Below, piece after piece: positions 7,583 through 15,300 of a stretch of DNA of 15,423 nt. Numbering within the stretch: the first letter of the stretch is position 1; every line of letters begins with the position of its first letter. The DNA is taken from positions 1 to 15,423 of the forward strand of contig JAFARV010000400.1 in NCBI GenBank assembly GCA_019245255.1, read 5' to 3'. The translations under genes and the position numbers were made by a program. This DNA is from Acidobacteriaceae bacterium (lineage in GTDB: Bacteria; Acidobacteriota; Terriglobia; Bryobacterales; Bryobacteraceae). Below the pieces are notes generated by a model. The model made no database searches and was not told where the DNA came from. It saw only the letters and a list, made by a program, of their open reading frames with translations.

Positions 7583-9742
7583 ATGTCGCAGTTGCGCTAC
7601 ACCACGCCGCACGGTATTACTGTCACTCGAAACAGCTCGAAGGTGGCGTATTCACGCGGGCTAAACCACATTCTGCGGCAGTTGGATTCGAAGCTCGGCA
7701 TTTACCTTTCGTCCGGCTATGAGTATCCGGAGCGGTATTCGCGTTGGGATATTGCGAGTATTGCCCCGCCGATTGAGATTGTCGGGCGAGAGCGTGTGGT
7801 CAGCATTCGCGCGTTGAACGAACGTGGCGAAGTACTGATCGATATTTTGCGGCCGTTGCTGGAGACACACCCGCATTGGGATGCGTCGTTTTCTCAAGCG
7901 TTGGCGGAGTTGCGGCTACATCCTCTTGCGGAACGATTCCCCGAGGAAGAGCGCAGCAAACAGCCGTCTCCGTTTTCGCTCTTGCGTACGCTGATTCAGG
8001 AGTTTCACAATCCGGAGGATGCGAAGCTTCTGCTGGCCGGAGCGTTCGGTTATGACCTGCTGCTGCAGTTCGATCCGATTGAGCTGAGGCTTCCGCGCGA
8101 TGGCCAGAAGGATTTGCACCTCTTTCTTTGCGATGACGTGTACTTCATGGATAGGAAGAAGGAGACGATTGAAAGATACCAATACGATTTTTCTAGTGCT
8201 CAGCTAAATACCTTCGGGCATCCTTGCACGTCACCGAAAGTTAAACGCGTGCGCGCAACCGGCGCCCGGGGAGAGATCGAATCCGATCACACCGCGCGCG
8301 AGTACATGGACAAGGTGGACGTCGTACGGGAAGGCATGCGGCAAGGCAACTACTACGAAGTTGTATTACGGCAGACATTCAGCGCGCCTTTCGACTCGAG
8401 CCCTTCTGAACTGTTCCAGCGAATTGCGAAAACCAGCCCCAGCCCTTACGAATTCCTGTTGCAGATGGGCGATGAGCAGCTGGTCGGCGCTTCGCCGGAG
8501 ATGTTTGTGCGAGTGGACGCTGATAGGGTGGAAAGCTGTCCGATTGCGGGAACGGCACGGCGGTCCGGCGACCCGATACGGGATGCCGAGAGTATACGGC
8601 AGCTTCTGAACTCGCCGAAAGAAGAGTCGGAGCTGACGATGTGCAGTGACGTGGACCGTAACGACAAGTCGCGCGTGTGTGTACCGGGGTCGGTGCGGGT
8701 GATCGGGCGCCGGCTTATCGAATCGTATGCGGGGCTGTTCCACACGGTCGATCACGTCAAAGGAACGCTGATGGAGGGGTTCGATTCGCTTGATGCGTTT
8801 TTGACGCACATGTGGGCGGTAACCATCATCGGAGCTCCAAAGAAATCGGCGGCGCAGGCGATCGAGGATCTGGAGAAGGATGCGCGCGCCTGGTATGGGG
8901 GTGCGCTCGGGTGCATCAGTCTGAACGGCGATATCAACACCGGGATTCTGATCCGCACGGTTCACCTGCGGGATGGCGTGGCACGTTACGGCGCCGGTGC
9001 AACGTTGCTCTATGACTCCGAGCCGGCGGAAGAGGACAAAGAGTGCCGGCTGAAGGCCACGAACTTTTTCCGGGCGCTATATCCGGCGGTGGCAAGCGGG
9101 CCCGAAGTTCACGACACCCGCAAGGTCGGGCAGGGTGCGCGGCTGCTGTTGGTCGATAACGACGACTGCTTCATTCACACGCTTGCCAATTATGCGCGCC
9201 AAACGGGCGCGGCGGTGTCGACGTACCGATCGAAGGGCGTACTGGATGTGATCGATTCCGAGCGGCCGGATATCGTTCTGATCTCGCCGGGGCCGGGACG
9301 CCCGCAGGATTTTGGCGTACCCGAACTGGTTCAGGAACTTGTCGCTCGTAGCATTCCGGTTTTCGGCGTGTGTCTCGGACTGCAAGGGATTGTGGAGGCT
9401 TTCGGCGGCAGACTGGGCGTGCTGGGGTATCCGATGCACGGAAAGCCGTCTCTGGTTACACACCGCGGCCGGGGCGTATTTCGCGGTTTGCCTTCTCCAT
9501 TCCGTGTCGGGCGCTATCATTCGCTATTCGCACAGCGCGACACGTTCCCGTCATCTCTTGAAATCACTGCCGAATCGGAAGATGGCATCATCATGGCCGT
9601 GCGACATCGTGACCTGCCCATTGAAGCGGTGCAATTTCATCCTGAATCAATTCTGAGCCTGGAACGAGATTGCGGCCTCAAGCTGATGGAGAACATGATC
9701 GAGATGTATGCACAGGCCGGGGCGGCACTTCGGCGCGCATAG
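7583..9742 (+). CDS. trpE(G): Fused anthranilate synthase, components I and II
   Basis: Both subunits of anthranilate synthase are in one 719-residue chain, converting chorismate and glutamine to anthranilate for tryptophan synthesis. Residues about 1-510 are the TrpE part: an N-terminal SSGYEYPERYSRWDIA segment in the region where tryptophan binds in this family, GNYYEVVLRQTF, CPIAGTARR (319-327), ELTMCSDVDRNDKSR and GAPKKSAAQAIEDLE. Residues about 519-715 are the TrpG glutamine amidotransferase: LLLVDNDDCFIHTL, SPGPGRP, GVCLGLQ with nucleophile Cys597, and QFHPES with His686 and Glu688. This is the rhizobial TrpE(G) arrangement, with the TrpE part first. The ATG at 7583 lies 29 nt after the previous stop and has no strong Shine-Dalgarno; an in-frame stop at 7562 rules out an earlier start. 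No Trp-rich leader peptide is seen. Confidence 0.95.
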   Translation: MSQLRYTTPHGITVTRNSSKVAYSRGLNHILRQLDSKLGIYLSSGYEYPERYSRWDIASIAPPIEIVGRERVVSIRALNERGEVLIDILRPLLETHPHWDASFSQALAELRLHPLAERFPEEERSKQPSPFSLLRTLIQEFHNPEDAKLLLAGAFGYDLLLQFDPIELRLPRDGQKDLHLFLCDDVYFMDRKKETIERYQYDFSSAQLNTFGHPCTSPKVKRVRATGARGEIESDHTAREYMDKVDVVREGMRQGNYYEVVLRQTFSAPFDSSPSELFQRIAKTSPSPYEFLLQMGDEQLVGASPEMFVRVDADRVESCPIAGTARRSGDPIRDAESIRQLLNSPKEESELTMCSDVDRNDKSRVCVPGSVRVIGRRLIESYAGLFHTVDHVKGTLMEGFDSLDAFLTHMWAVTIIGAPKKSAAQAIEDLEKDARAWYGGALGCISLNGDINTGILIRTVHLRDGVARYGAGATLLYDSEPAEEDKECRLKATNFFRALYPAVASGPEVHDTRKVGQGARLLLVDNDDCFIHTLANYARQTGAAVSTYRSKGVLDVIDSERPDIVLISPGPGRPQDFGVPELVQELVARSIPVFGVCLGLQGIVEAFGGRLGVLGYPMHGKPSLVTHRGRGVFRGLPSPFRVGRYHSLFAQRDTFPSSLEITAESEDGIIMAVRHRDLPIEAVQFHPESILSLERDCGLKLMENMIEMYAQAGAALRRA

Positions 9743-9744
9743 AC

Positions 9745-11079
9745 TTGACGGAACGGCGCAGCGTTGCAGTTGTGGGTGGCGGTCTTGCCGGGCTGGCCAC
9801 GGCAGTTGCTTTGGGCTCCGCGGATTACCGCGTTACGCTGCTTGAAGCACGGCCGTTTCTCGGCGGCCGCGCAACGTCCTATCCGCTAAACACAGCCGAC
9901 GACAACAGTACAAGGATTGATAATTGCCAGCACATCCTGCTGCGCTGCTGTACGAACCTGATCGACTTCTACCGCCGCCTGGGTGTGTCGAATAAGATCC
10001 ACTTTTTCGACGAGTTCTATTGGATCGAGCCAGGCGGAAGGATGTCAGTGATGAAAAAGGGCATCCTGCCGGCTCCGCTGCACTTTACAGAATCATTTGC
10101 GCGGCTGAAGTTCCTTTCGCTATCAGACAAGTTTGCGATCGGCAATGCGCTATTGTCCGTGAAATACGAGTACGGCAAGCGAGCGGATCTGGACAGCATT
10201 ACGATGCTCGACTGGTTGCGTGAGAAGAAGCAGACGCCGCGTGCCATTGAGCGCTTCTGGCGTCAGGTGCTGGTGAGCGCAGTGAACGAAGAGCTGGATC
10301 GGATGGCGGCAGCGCACGGGCTGCAAGTGTTCTTTTTCGGTTTCCTTGCCGCGTCGGATTCGTACCAGATGGGTGTGCCGACTGTACCGCTGAGCGATTT
10401 GTACTCCGAAAATGCGTGGGCAGAGTATCCCGAGGTGAAGATTATGGAACGCCGCGCGGTGCAGAAGGTTGTTGCCGAGAATGGCGCGGCCCGGCGGCTG
10501 GATACCAACGCTGGGGAGGTTGTCGCGGATGCTTACGTGGTCGCTGTTCCGTTTGAGCGAGTGATGGCGATTGTGCCGGACTTAGAGTTACAACTTGAGT
10601 CATTCGGGCACTCGCCGATTACCGGGATTCACCTATGGTTCGATCGCGCTGTGACGGATCTTCCGCATGCCACACTGCTCGATCGCACGATCCAGTGGAT
10701 GTACAACAAGGATTCGGGTAAGCAGCTGCAAGTCGTCGTGAGCGCTTCGCGGGCACTAACAGAAATGCCCCGAGAGCAGGTGATCCAACTCGCGCTACGT
10801 GAACTGGCGGAATTCTTTCCGATTGTAAAGTCTGCGCATTTGGATCACGCACACGTTGTGAAGGAAATTCGTGCGACATTTTCGGCAGTTCCGGGCCTTG
10901 AACAACATAGGCCCATGGCTGCGACAAAGATCTCAAATGTATTTCTGGCCGGCGACTGGACGCGCTCAGGATGGCCAGCAACAATGGAAGGGGCGGTCCG
11001 CAGCGGGTACCGAGCCGCTGAAGAAGTCACCAAATTCTTCGGTGAGCCTCAGCGGTTTTTGAGACCGGACATCAGTTAG
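9745..11079 (+). CDS. hpnE: Hydroxysqualene dehydroxylase HpnE
   Basis: HpnE is an FAD-dependent amine-oxidase-fold enzyme that reduces hydroxysqualene to squalene, feeding hopanoid synthesis. From TTG 9745 the protein has 444 residues. The dinucleotide-binding motif VAVVGGGLAGLATA starts at residue 7. LGGRATSY follows, then the HpnE-type DNCQHILLRCCTNL, and near the C-terminus the FAD-contacting VFLAGDWTRSGWPATMEGAV. An upstream in-frame TTG at 9670 would add 25 residues lying inside trpE(G), with a sequence unlike a Rossmann leader, so I prefer 9745, 2 nt after the trpE(G) stop. Neither start has a good ribosome-binding site. The usual partners hpnC and hpnD are not in the window. Phytoene or carotenoid desaturases are relatives, but the DN-QH motif favours HpnE. 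Confidence 0.88.
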   Translation: MTERRSVAVVGGGLAGLATAVALGSADYRVTLLEARPFLGGRATSYPLNTADDNSTRIDNCQHILLRCCTNLIDFYRRLGVSNKIHFFDEFYWIEPGGRMSVMKKGILPAPLHFTESFARLKFLSLSDKFAIGNALLSVKYEYGKRADLDSITMLDWLREKKQTPRAIERFWRQVLVSAVNEELDRMAAAHGLQVFFFGFLAASDSYQMGVPTVPLSDLYSENAWAEYPEVKIMERRAVQKVVAENGAARRLDTNAGEVVADAYVVAVPFERVMAIVPDLELQLESFGHSPITGIHLWFDRAVTDLPHATLLDRTIQWMYNKDSGKQLQVVVSASRALTEMPREQVIQLALRELAEFFPIVKSAHLDHAHVVKEIRATFSAVPGLEQHRPMAATKISNVFLAGDWTRSGWPATMEGAVRSGYRAAEEVTKFFGEPQRFLRPDIS

Positions 11080-11080
11080 A

Positions 11081-11116
11081 ACCTGCAATAACTGCAGGTG
11101 TGTCATTTTATGACGT
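11081..11116 (+). terminator. Two adjacent hairpins after hpnE, candidate operon end
   Basis: Directly after the hpnE stop, ACCTGCA-ATAAC-TGCAGGT (11081-11099) forms a perfect 7-bp stem. GTCAT-TTT-ATGAC (11102-11114) forms a second 5-bp stem, extendable by G-T pairs to 11116. There is no long T-run, so this may be a weak or factor-assisted terminator or an RNA 3'-end stabiliser. Confidence 0.4.
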
Positions 11117-11213
11117 AACCTCGGTGAACACTAATAACGCCTGTGAAAAGGTGCTTATGCCGATCACGATGGTCATGTAATCATGCCAACACGCCGCCAG
11201 CCATCAGGTTACT

Positions 11214-11507
11214 TTGGGTAACAGTGCCGTTACGCAAACAGTGCTGTACGGGCCGGAGTACCGTGCGGGCTCGGCTCCAGCGTCTAGTTCAGGAATGATA
11301 ACCGGAACGAATGATGGCGGGTATGTTTCCGGCTTGAATTCTGCAAATTCCGTGACAATTACGTTCGCCAATGATGGCTGGACTCAATGGGCAAGTTGCG
11401 TAGGCAGCACGAACGTACCGGGCCAGCAAGCGACGGAGTGCTGTGAGCAATGCTGCAGTGACATTCACGTTCCCCTCACTTATGGGGACTTTGTACTATC
11501 ACTGTGA
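11214..11507 (+). CDS. Doubtful 97-codon ORF, Ser/Gly/Thr-rich with Cys cluster
   Basis: This reading frame begins at TTG 11214 (the frame is open from 11181) and ends at TGA 11505-11507. The product is rich in Ser, Gly, Thr, Asn and Val in its first two thirds (for example GMITGTNDGGYVSGLNSANS), which resembles the strand-rich repeats of large surface proteins. It ends with a cysteine cluster (ECCEQCCSD). There is no ATG before the conserved-looking part, no ribosome-binding site and no signal peptide. It could be a decayed fragment of a larger secreted protein or a chance frame. I do not recognise a family. The rest of 11080-11524 holds the hairpins at 11081-11116 and nothing else I can support. 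Confidence 0.25.
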   Translation: MGNSAVTQTVLYGPEYRAGSAPASSSGMITGTNDGGYVSGLNSANSVTITFANDGWTQWASCVGSTNVPGQQATECCEQCCSDIHVPLTYGDFVLSL

Positions 11508-11524
11508 CCGTTTTTAGGTCGCGA

Positions 11525-13942
11525 TCAGCGGGCGCTCTCGGCAGAACGCTTACGGGAGATCACGTTTTCGACTTCGGCCAGAAAGCCAGACTCCCGATCA
11601 ACTTTGAGTTCAACTTCCAGCCAAAGGAGTGGAATAGTTCCGAGAGCCCCCTCAACATTCTCGGGTAGGTTGTTGCAGTCCTTCTCAGTGGTGACGAGAG
11701 CTTCAGCGCCATAGGCCCGCGCCTGACGCGCGAGACGCTGCAGTTCGATGAGCTTGTAGTGATGATGATCGGAGAAAGTCCACTGGAAGACGGTTTGAAG
11801 GTTTAACGATTCGAGAGTGTTCCAGAAGTTTTGAGGATTTCCGAGCCCGCAGAATGCTGCGACTCGTTTCGCTGCCGGATGGGACAAGGCCTTGCGTGTC
11901 TTGTAGTCAAACCAGCGCCGAGCGATCAAGCGCGATCGATAGACGGGGGCTTTCGGATTGATGCGTTGCAGCACCTCCCGGATGCCATCGTAAGTGAAAT
12001 CATCTTCGGCTCGGGAAATTATGAAGATAGAAGCGCGTTCGAGAGCATCGAGCGGCTCACGCAGGCGGCCCGCCGGGACGGCAGCGTTTCCGCCAAATGG
12101 ATCGAGCCCGTCGATAACAACAATGTCCAGATCCCGGGGCATACGCACGTGCTGAAATGCGTCGTCGAGTATCAGAACATCTGTATGCGGATAGCTGTTA
12201 AGCAAAGTCCGGGCAGTCGCGTATCGATCGGCTCCAATGCCGACCGGCGCTATCGCGGAGCGAACGAAAATTTGTGCTTCATCGCCTGTGAATGCCGGAG
12301 GAATTCTTGCTCCTGGGGCCAGAATTAACATATCGGCCGTGGAGCGCCGCCGATAGCCTCGCGTCAGGATGGCCGGTGAAAATGCACGTTGCTTCAACTG
12401 CTCGGCAAGCCACTTCACAAGTGGGGTCTTTCCCGAGCCGCCTACGGTTATTCCACCTATGCTAATCACGGGAACGCCGAGAACTGGCGCGGTTCTCGCG
12501 TAAGTCTGATGCTTGACTTGTCTGCGTTCGCCTTCGCGAACCCACATTTGCGCGAGTCCGCTCAAAACGGCGCCGGATAAAAGCGAACGCGGCGGTGTCG
12601 GAAAAGAGCCGGAGTATAGTAGCCGCAGGCGGGCCGCCACGCGGGTCGAAACGCCTCTTTTGCTCTGGACGACAGCAGATGCGCGACGGGCTAAGGCTCG
12701 GCGCTCTTGAGGATTCAGAAGCAGCTCGCGGAGGGTTGACTCCAATTCCGCTGCATCGCGTACCTGCCTGATCGCGTTGCTTTCCGCAAAATCGCTGCAG
12801 ATCCGCTCGAAGTTGTGCATGTGGGGCCCGACCACGACCGGGACGCTAGCAGCGGCGGGTTCGATGATGTTGTGCCCCCCGCGCGGTGCGATCGAGCCGC
12901 CAATGAAGGCGACGTCAGCGAGACCGTAGACGTTTGGGAGCTCGCCAATGCTGTCAAGAAGGAAGACACCAGGGAGCTGCAGTTGACGAGTTCCGAGCTT
13001 CTTCTCATCGGAGCGTCTGACGAATGGCACACCGGACCTGTGTAGCTTCGCGGCGACAGTGTCAAACCTGCTTAGCTGGCGGGGGGCGAGAATTAGCAAA
13101 AGTCGCGGGACTTGTTGCGCCAATTTCCTGAAGACCTGGACAACAATTTCGTCTTCGTCGATGTCGTGACGGCGAAGACTTCCACGTTCATTCGGGCCAG
13201 CGGTGCTTGCGGCGATCCAGACGTAGTGAGCGCCAAACGTATTTAAGTGGACTTCAGAGGAAGCAATGCCGATATCGTACTTGAGATTCCCTTCGACAAC
13301 GATCCTCTCGTCTGGGGCACCGAGTTGGGCGTAGCGTTCGCCGTCAACTGTGCTTTGAACGAAGATCAAATCGGGTAATGCAAGGACTGGTCTGAAAAGA
13401 CGCCGAAAGCGCTGATAGCGAGGCCACGCGCGGTTCGAGATGCGGCCATTCACAACCGCCAGGCCGGCGCCGCTTCGCTTCACTTCCATGTATAAGTTCG
13501 GCCAGATTTCCGTTTCCAAAACCACGACCAGTGCGGGTCTCGTTTTGCGCAGGACCCTCCTTACGAACGACGCAAAATCGAGCGGCGCATAGAAGATTCC
13601 GGAAACAAGATGCGCGAGTTGGTGGTGGGCAGTACGGCGGCCCGCGACGGTCGCCGTTGAAACATAGATCGGAACGGCGGGCAGATGTGCGGCTAATTGT
13701 CGAATCAAGGGAACAGCCGATGCAACTTCTCCGACGGACACCGCGTGCAACCATATGGAACGCGGGGCCGTCCGTGAGAAGGATTGGGGTAGGAATCCGA
13801 AGCGCTCGCCGAAATGGGACCAGTACGCCCGGTCTACTGTCAGCCGGGCCAGGAAGTATAGCAGGATAAAAGGAAAGCAGAGAATCTGAAGGAAGCGATA
13901 AAGGAGCAGAGTGCGCGTGATTCCAGGGATCCGATTCGTCAT
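11525..13942 (-). CDS. waaA-lpxK: Fused Kdo transferase and lipid A 4'-kinase (WaaA-LpxK)
   Basis: One 805-residue chain carries two lipid A-pathway enzymes. Residues about 12-440 are WaaA/KdtA, which transfers Kdo from CMP-Kdo to the lipid A precursor: an N-terminal membrane anchor (LLLYRFLQILCFPFILLYFL), WLHAVSVGEVASAVP with the expected catalytic Glu72, ETEIWPN, NGRIS, FIGGS and GGHNIIEPAA (355-364). Residues about 450-790 are LpxK, which phosphorylates the disaccharide 4'-position: IGGITVGGSGKTP (495-507, P-loop Lys505), TRGY, GDEA and LDDAFQH (592-598). The frame is uninterrupted across a short linker (about 440-455). I choose ATG 13942 because it sits just before the membrane anchor; GTG 13999 would add 19 residues. 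Both starts overlap the divergent gene at 13911, and no Shine-Dalgarno is clear. The protein is probably bound to the inner face of the cytoplasmic membrane. Confidence 0.92.
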   Translation of the reverse strand: MTNRIPGITRTLLLYRFLQILCFPFILLYFLARLTVDRAYWSHFGERFGFLPQSFSRTAPRSIWLHAVSVGEVASAVPLIRQLAAHLPAVPIYVSTATVAGRRTAHHQLAHLVSGIFYAPLDFASFVRRVLRKTRPALVVVLETEIWPNLYMEVKRSGAGLAVVNGRISNRAWPRYQRFRRLFRPVLALPDLIFVQSTVDGERYAQLGAPDERIVVEGNLKYDIGIASSEVHLNTFGAHYVWIAASTAGPNERGSLRRHDIDEDEIVVQVFRKLAQQVPRLLLILAPRQLSRFDTVAAKLHRSGVPFVRRSDEKKLGTRQLQLPGVFLLDSIGELPNVYGLADVAFIGGSIAPRGGHNIIEPAAASVPVVVGPHMHNFERICSDFAESNAIRQVRDAAELESTLRELLLNPQERRALARRASAVVQSKRGVSTRVAARLRLLYSGSFPTPPRSLLSGAVLSGLAQMWVREGERRQVKHQTYARTAPVLGVPVISIGGITVGGSGKTPLVKWLAEQLKQRAFSPAILTRGYRRRSTADMLILAPGARIPPAFTGDEAQIFVRSAIAPVGIGADRYATARTLLNSYPHTDVLILDDAFQHVRMPRDLDIVVIDGLDPFGGNAAVPAGRLREPLDALERASIFIISRAEDDFTYDGIREVLQRINPKAPVYRSRLIARRWFDYKTRKALSHPAAKRVAAFCGLGNPQNFWNTLESLNLQTVFQWTFSDHHHYKLIELQRLARQARAYGAEALVTTEKDCNNLPENVEGALGTIPLLWLEVELKVDRESGFLAEVENVISRKRSAESAR
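13901..13906 (+). promoter_or_regulatory. Ribosome-binding site for the gene starting at 13911
   Basis: AAGGAG lies 4 nt before GTG 13911 and 10 nt before the in-frame GTG 13917. It supports a start upstream of ATG 13968 and therefore an overlap with the 5' end of waaA-lpxK on the other strand. The spacing fits GTG 13917 slightly better. Confidence 0.5.
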
Positions 13943-14513
13943 TTCGAGTATAACTTTGGGTGCAACGATGACTGCCCTATGTCTCGCGGGCGGTGACACG
14001 CCGTTTCGCGTCGGGGCGGCCGATACCTATTCTCATCAGAGTTCGGACAAGGTAACGATTGGGGCCAAGCCGCTCAAGTCTCAGGAGGACCTTACCGCGG
14101 CATTTGGAAAGAGGGCTGATCTGCTGCGCTACGGCGTGTTGCCGGTGTTGGTCGTGATTCAGAACAACCGCTCCAAGACTCTCGATTTGCGCGATCTCGA
14201 AGTGAATTTGGTGGGACAGGACGGACGTCACGTGTCAGCTGTGAACCCCGAGGATATTCCATTCCTCTATAAAAGGCGGCAATCGCAGGTGCCGATTTCG
14301 GTGCCGTTGCCAAAGAGGGGCAATCCATTGAGTAGCCCGGAAATTGTGTCACGAGCTTTTTCGGCGAAGATGCTACCGGCGGGAGACTCTGCCAGTGGGT
14401 TCTTCTACTTCGAGGCGATGCCGGAAACCGGGGACAAGCTGTACCTGAATGGTCTGCACGAAACGCCGTCGGGAGCCGAAATCATGTATTTCGAGTTTCC
14501 GCTAGAACGGTGA
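13911..14513 (+). CDS. Exported hypothetical protein, paralogue of the 14547-15290 product
   Basis: This 200-residue protein has an N-terminal signal-like segment (IRFVISSITLGATMTALCLA, residues 7-26), so it is probably exported. The mature part is beta-rich: VTIGAKPLKSQEDL (48-61), YGVLPVLVVIQNNRSKTLDL (74-93), a variable basic and proline-rich middle (about 118-145), and a C-terminal strand region with GDSASGFFYFEA and MYFEFPLER. I recognise no named family. The order of motifs matches the protein at 14547-15290, suggesting a shared immunoglobulin-like or similar sandwich. The GTG start is favoured by AAGGAG 13901-13906; GTG 13917 is an alternative, while ATG 13968 would cut off most of the signal. 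The start region overlaps the divergent waaA-lpxK 5' end by 26-32 nt. Convergent neighbour lies 33 nt downstream. Confidence 0.7.
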   Translation: MRVIPGIRFVISSITLGATMTALCLAGGDTPFRVGAADTYSHQSSDKVTIGAKPLKSQEDLTAAFGKRADLLRYGVLPVLVVIQNNRSKTLDLRDLEVNLVGQDGRHVSAVNPEDIPFLYKRRQSQVPISVPLPKRGNPLSSPEIVSRAFSAKMLPAGDSASGFFYFEAMPETGDKLYLNGLHETPSGAEIMYFEFPLER

Positions 14514-14546
14514 TGGTTGCGGGTGATTTGTTGAAAGAAGCACTAA

Positions 14547-15290
14547 CTAATGAGGCAGTTCCAGCCGCGTCTTGCCATCCCTATTCTCATAGCGGAGTTC
14601 CCACGTGCCATTCTTCGCCTTGCGAGAAGGTTTCACGAAATAGAGATACCCGGCCACGGGTTGGGCTGTCTTCCCGTCCGGCAGTGATCTCTCCCACAAC
14701 TCCTGCGCGACCATGTTGGCATTCTGTGTAGGCGATTGCCTGATTGGCGGCGCTGGCGCCGTCTGATCGCAATCATGAGTCCGGCACGGCACTGGAGCCG
14801 GGCCGCCAATACCGACGCCCACTTCGGTTGAAGTGACAGTTCCCGTGGTTGTGCGACCTGTTGCTGGGTCCGGGTAAGAAACACGTCCGACCGAAGCGCC
14901 AACGGAAGTGTTCACGTTTCCCGGTATGCCCGTCGCTTGCGGTGGCTGAGGCCGACCTTCTAGAATCTCCGCAATTGTGTCCGCCGGGACTGGACGCATG
15001 CCCACCAATTGTTCGCCAATGGCGAGCGTGAAGTCGTTCGAGTCCAGATCCAAATCCTTCCCCGAAGCCGGAAACATACCGATTTCGACGACGACATAAC
15101 CGGCGTGCGCTAGGTCAAACTTGAACATTTTCTTAGCCTGGTCAGGCGGCACCACGTAAGCGCCAATCGAAAACTCCGGCGTCTCACGGTTAGCCGGATA
15201 ACTCGCTGCATCGGCGCGAGGTCGCATCCCCGGTGATCCGGCTAGCACCGGTACGCTGCAAGCCAAAAAAAGCAGAACGGCGCATCTCAT
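14547..15290 (-). CDS. Exported hypothetical protein with Gly/Pro/Thr-rich insert
   Basis: This 247-residue protein starts with a clear signal peptide (MRCAVLLFLACSVPVLAG, cleavage likely after Ala17; Cys11 is a poor lipobox match). Residues about 28-110 form a beta-rich block (FSIGAYVVPPDQAKKMF, AGYVVVEIGMFPASGKDLDL). A low-complexity Gly, Pro, Thr and Val linker with two Cys (CRTHDC, 169-174) spans about 112-190. The C-terminus (VAGYLYFVKP, GTWELRYENRDGKTRLEL) completes the domain. I recognise no named family. The flanking blocks match the gene at 13911-14513 in order and character. GGGGAGG 10 nt before ATG 15290 is a good ribosome-binding site. A periplasmic or outer-membrane-associated role is inferred from the signal only. 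Confidence 0.75.
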   Translation of the reverse strand: MRCAVLLFLACSVPVLAGSPGMRPRADAASYPANRETPEFSIGAYVVPPDQAKKMFKFDLAHAGYVVVEIGMFPASGKDLDLDSNDFTLAIGEQLVGMRPVPADTIAEILEGRPQPPQATGIPGNVNTSVGASVGRVSYPDPATGRTTTGTVTSTEVGVGIGGPAPVPCRTHDCDQTAPAPPIRQSPTQNANMVAQELWERSLPDGKTAQPVAGYLYFVKPSRKAKNGTWELRYENRDGKTRLELPH

Positions 15291-15300
15291 TCCGGTCCGC

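Noticed and set aside
8366..8965. Minus-strand 199-codon frame
   Set aside because: Antisense to the TrpE catalytic region, which carries conserved motifs on the plus strand.
9670..9744. Upstream TTG start for hpnE at 9670
   Set aside because: The added 25 residues overlap trpE(G) and do not resemble the leader of an FAD-binding fold; TTG 9745 places the GGGLAGL motif at the usual distance from the N-terminus.
11500..11524. Possible terminator after waaA-lpxK (tgaccgtttttaggtcg)
   Set aside because: Only a 4-bp stem, with the T-run in the loop rather than after the stem; too weak to annotate.
13943..13999. GTG 13999 as the start of waaA-lpxK
   Set aside because: It adds 19 residues before the usual WaaA membrane anchor, has no ribosome-binding site and increases the overlap with the divergent gene. 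It is not excluded, only less likely than ATG 13942.
14510..14731. Plus-strand 73-codon frame after the exported-protein gene at 13911-14513
   Set aside because: It begins inside the preceding stop region and then runs antisense through the opposing exported-protein gene, with no family signal.
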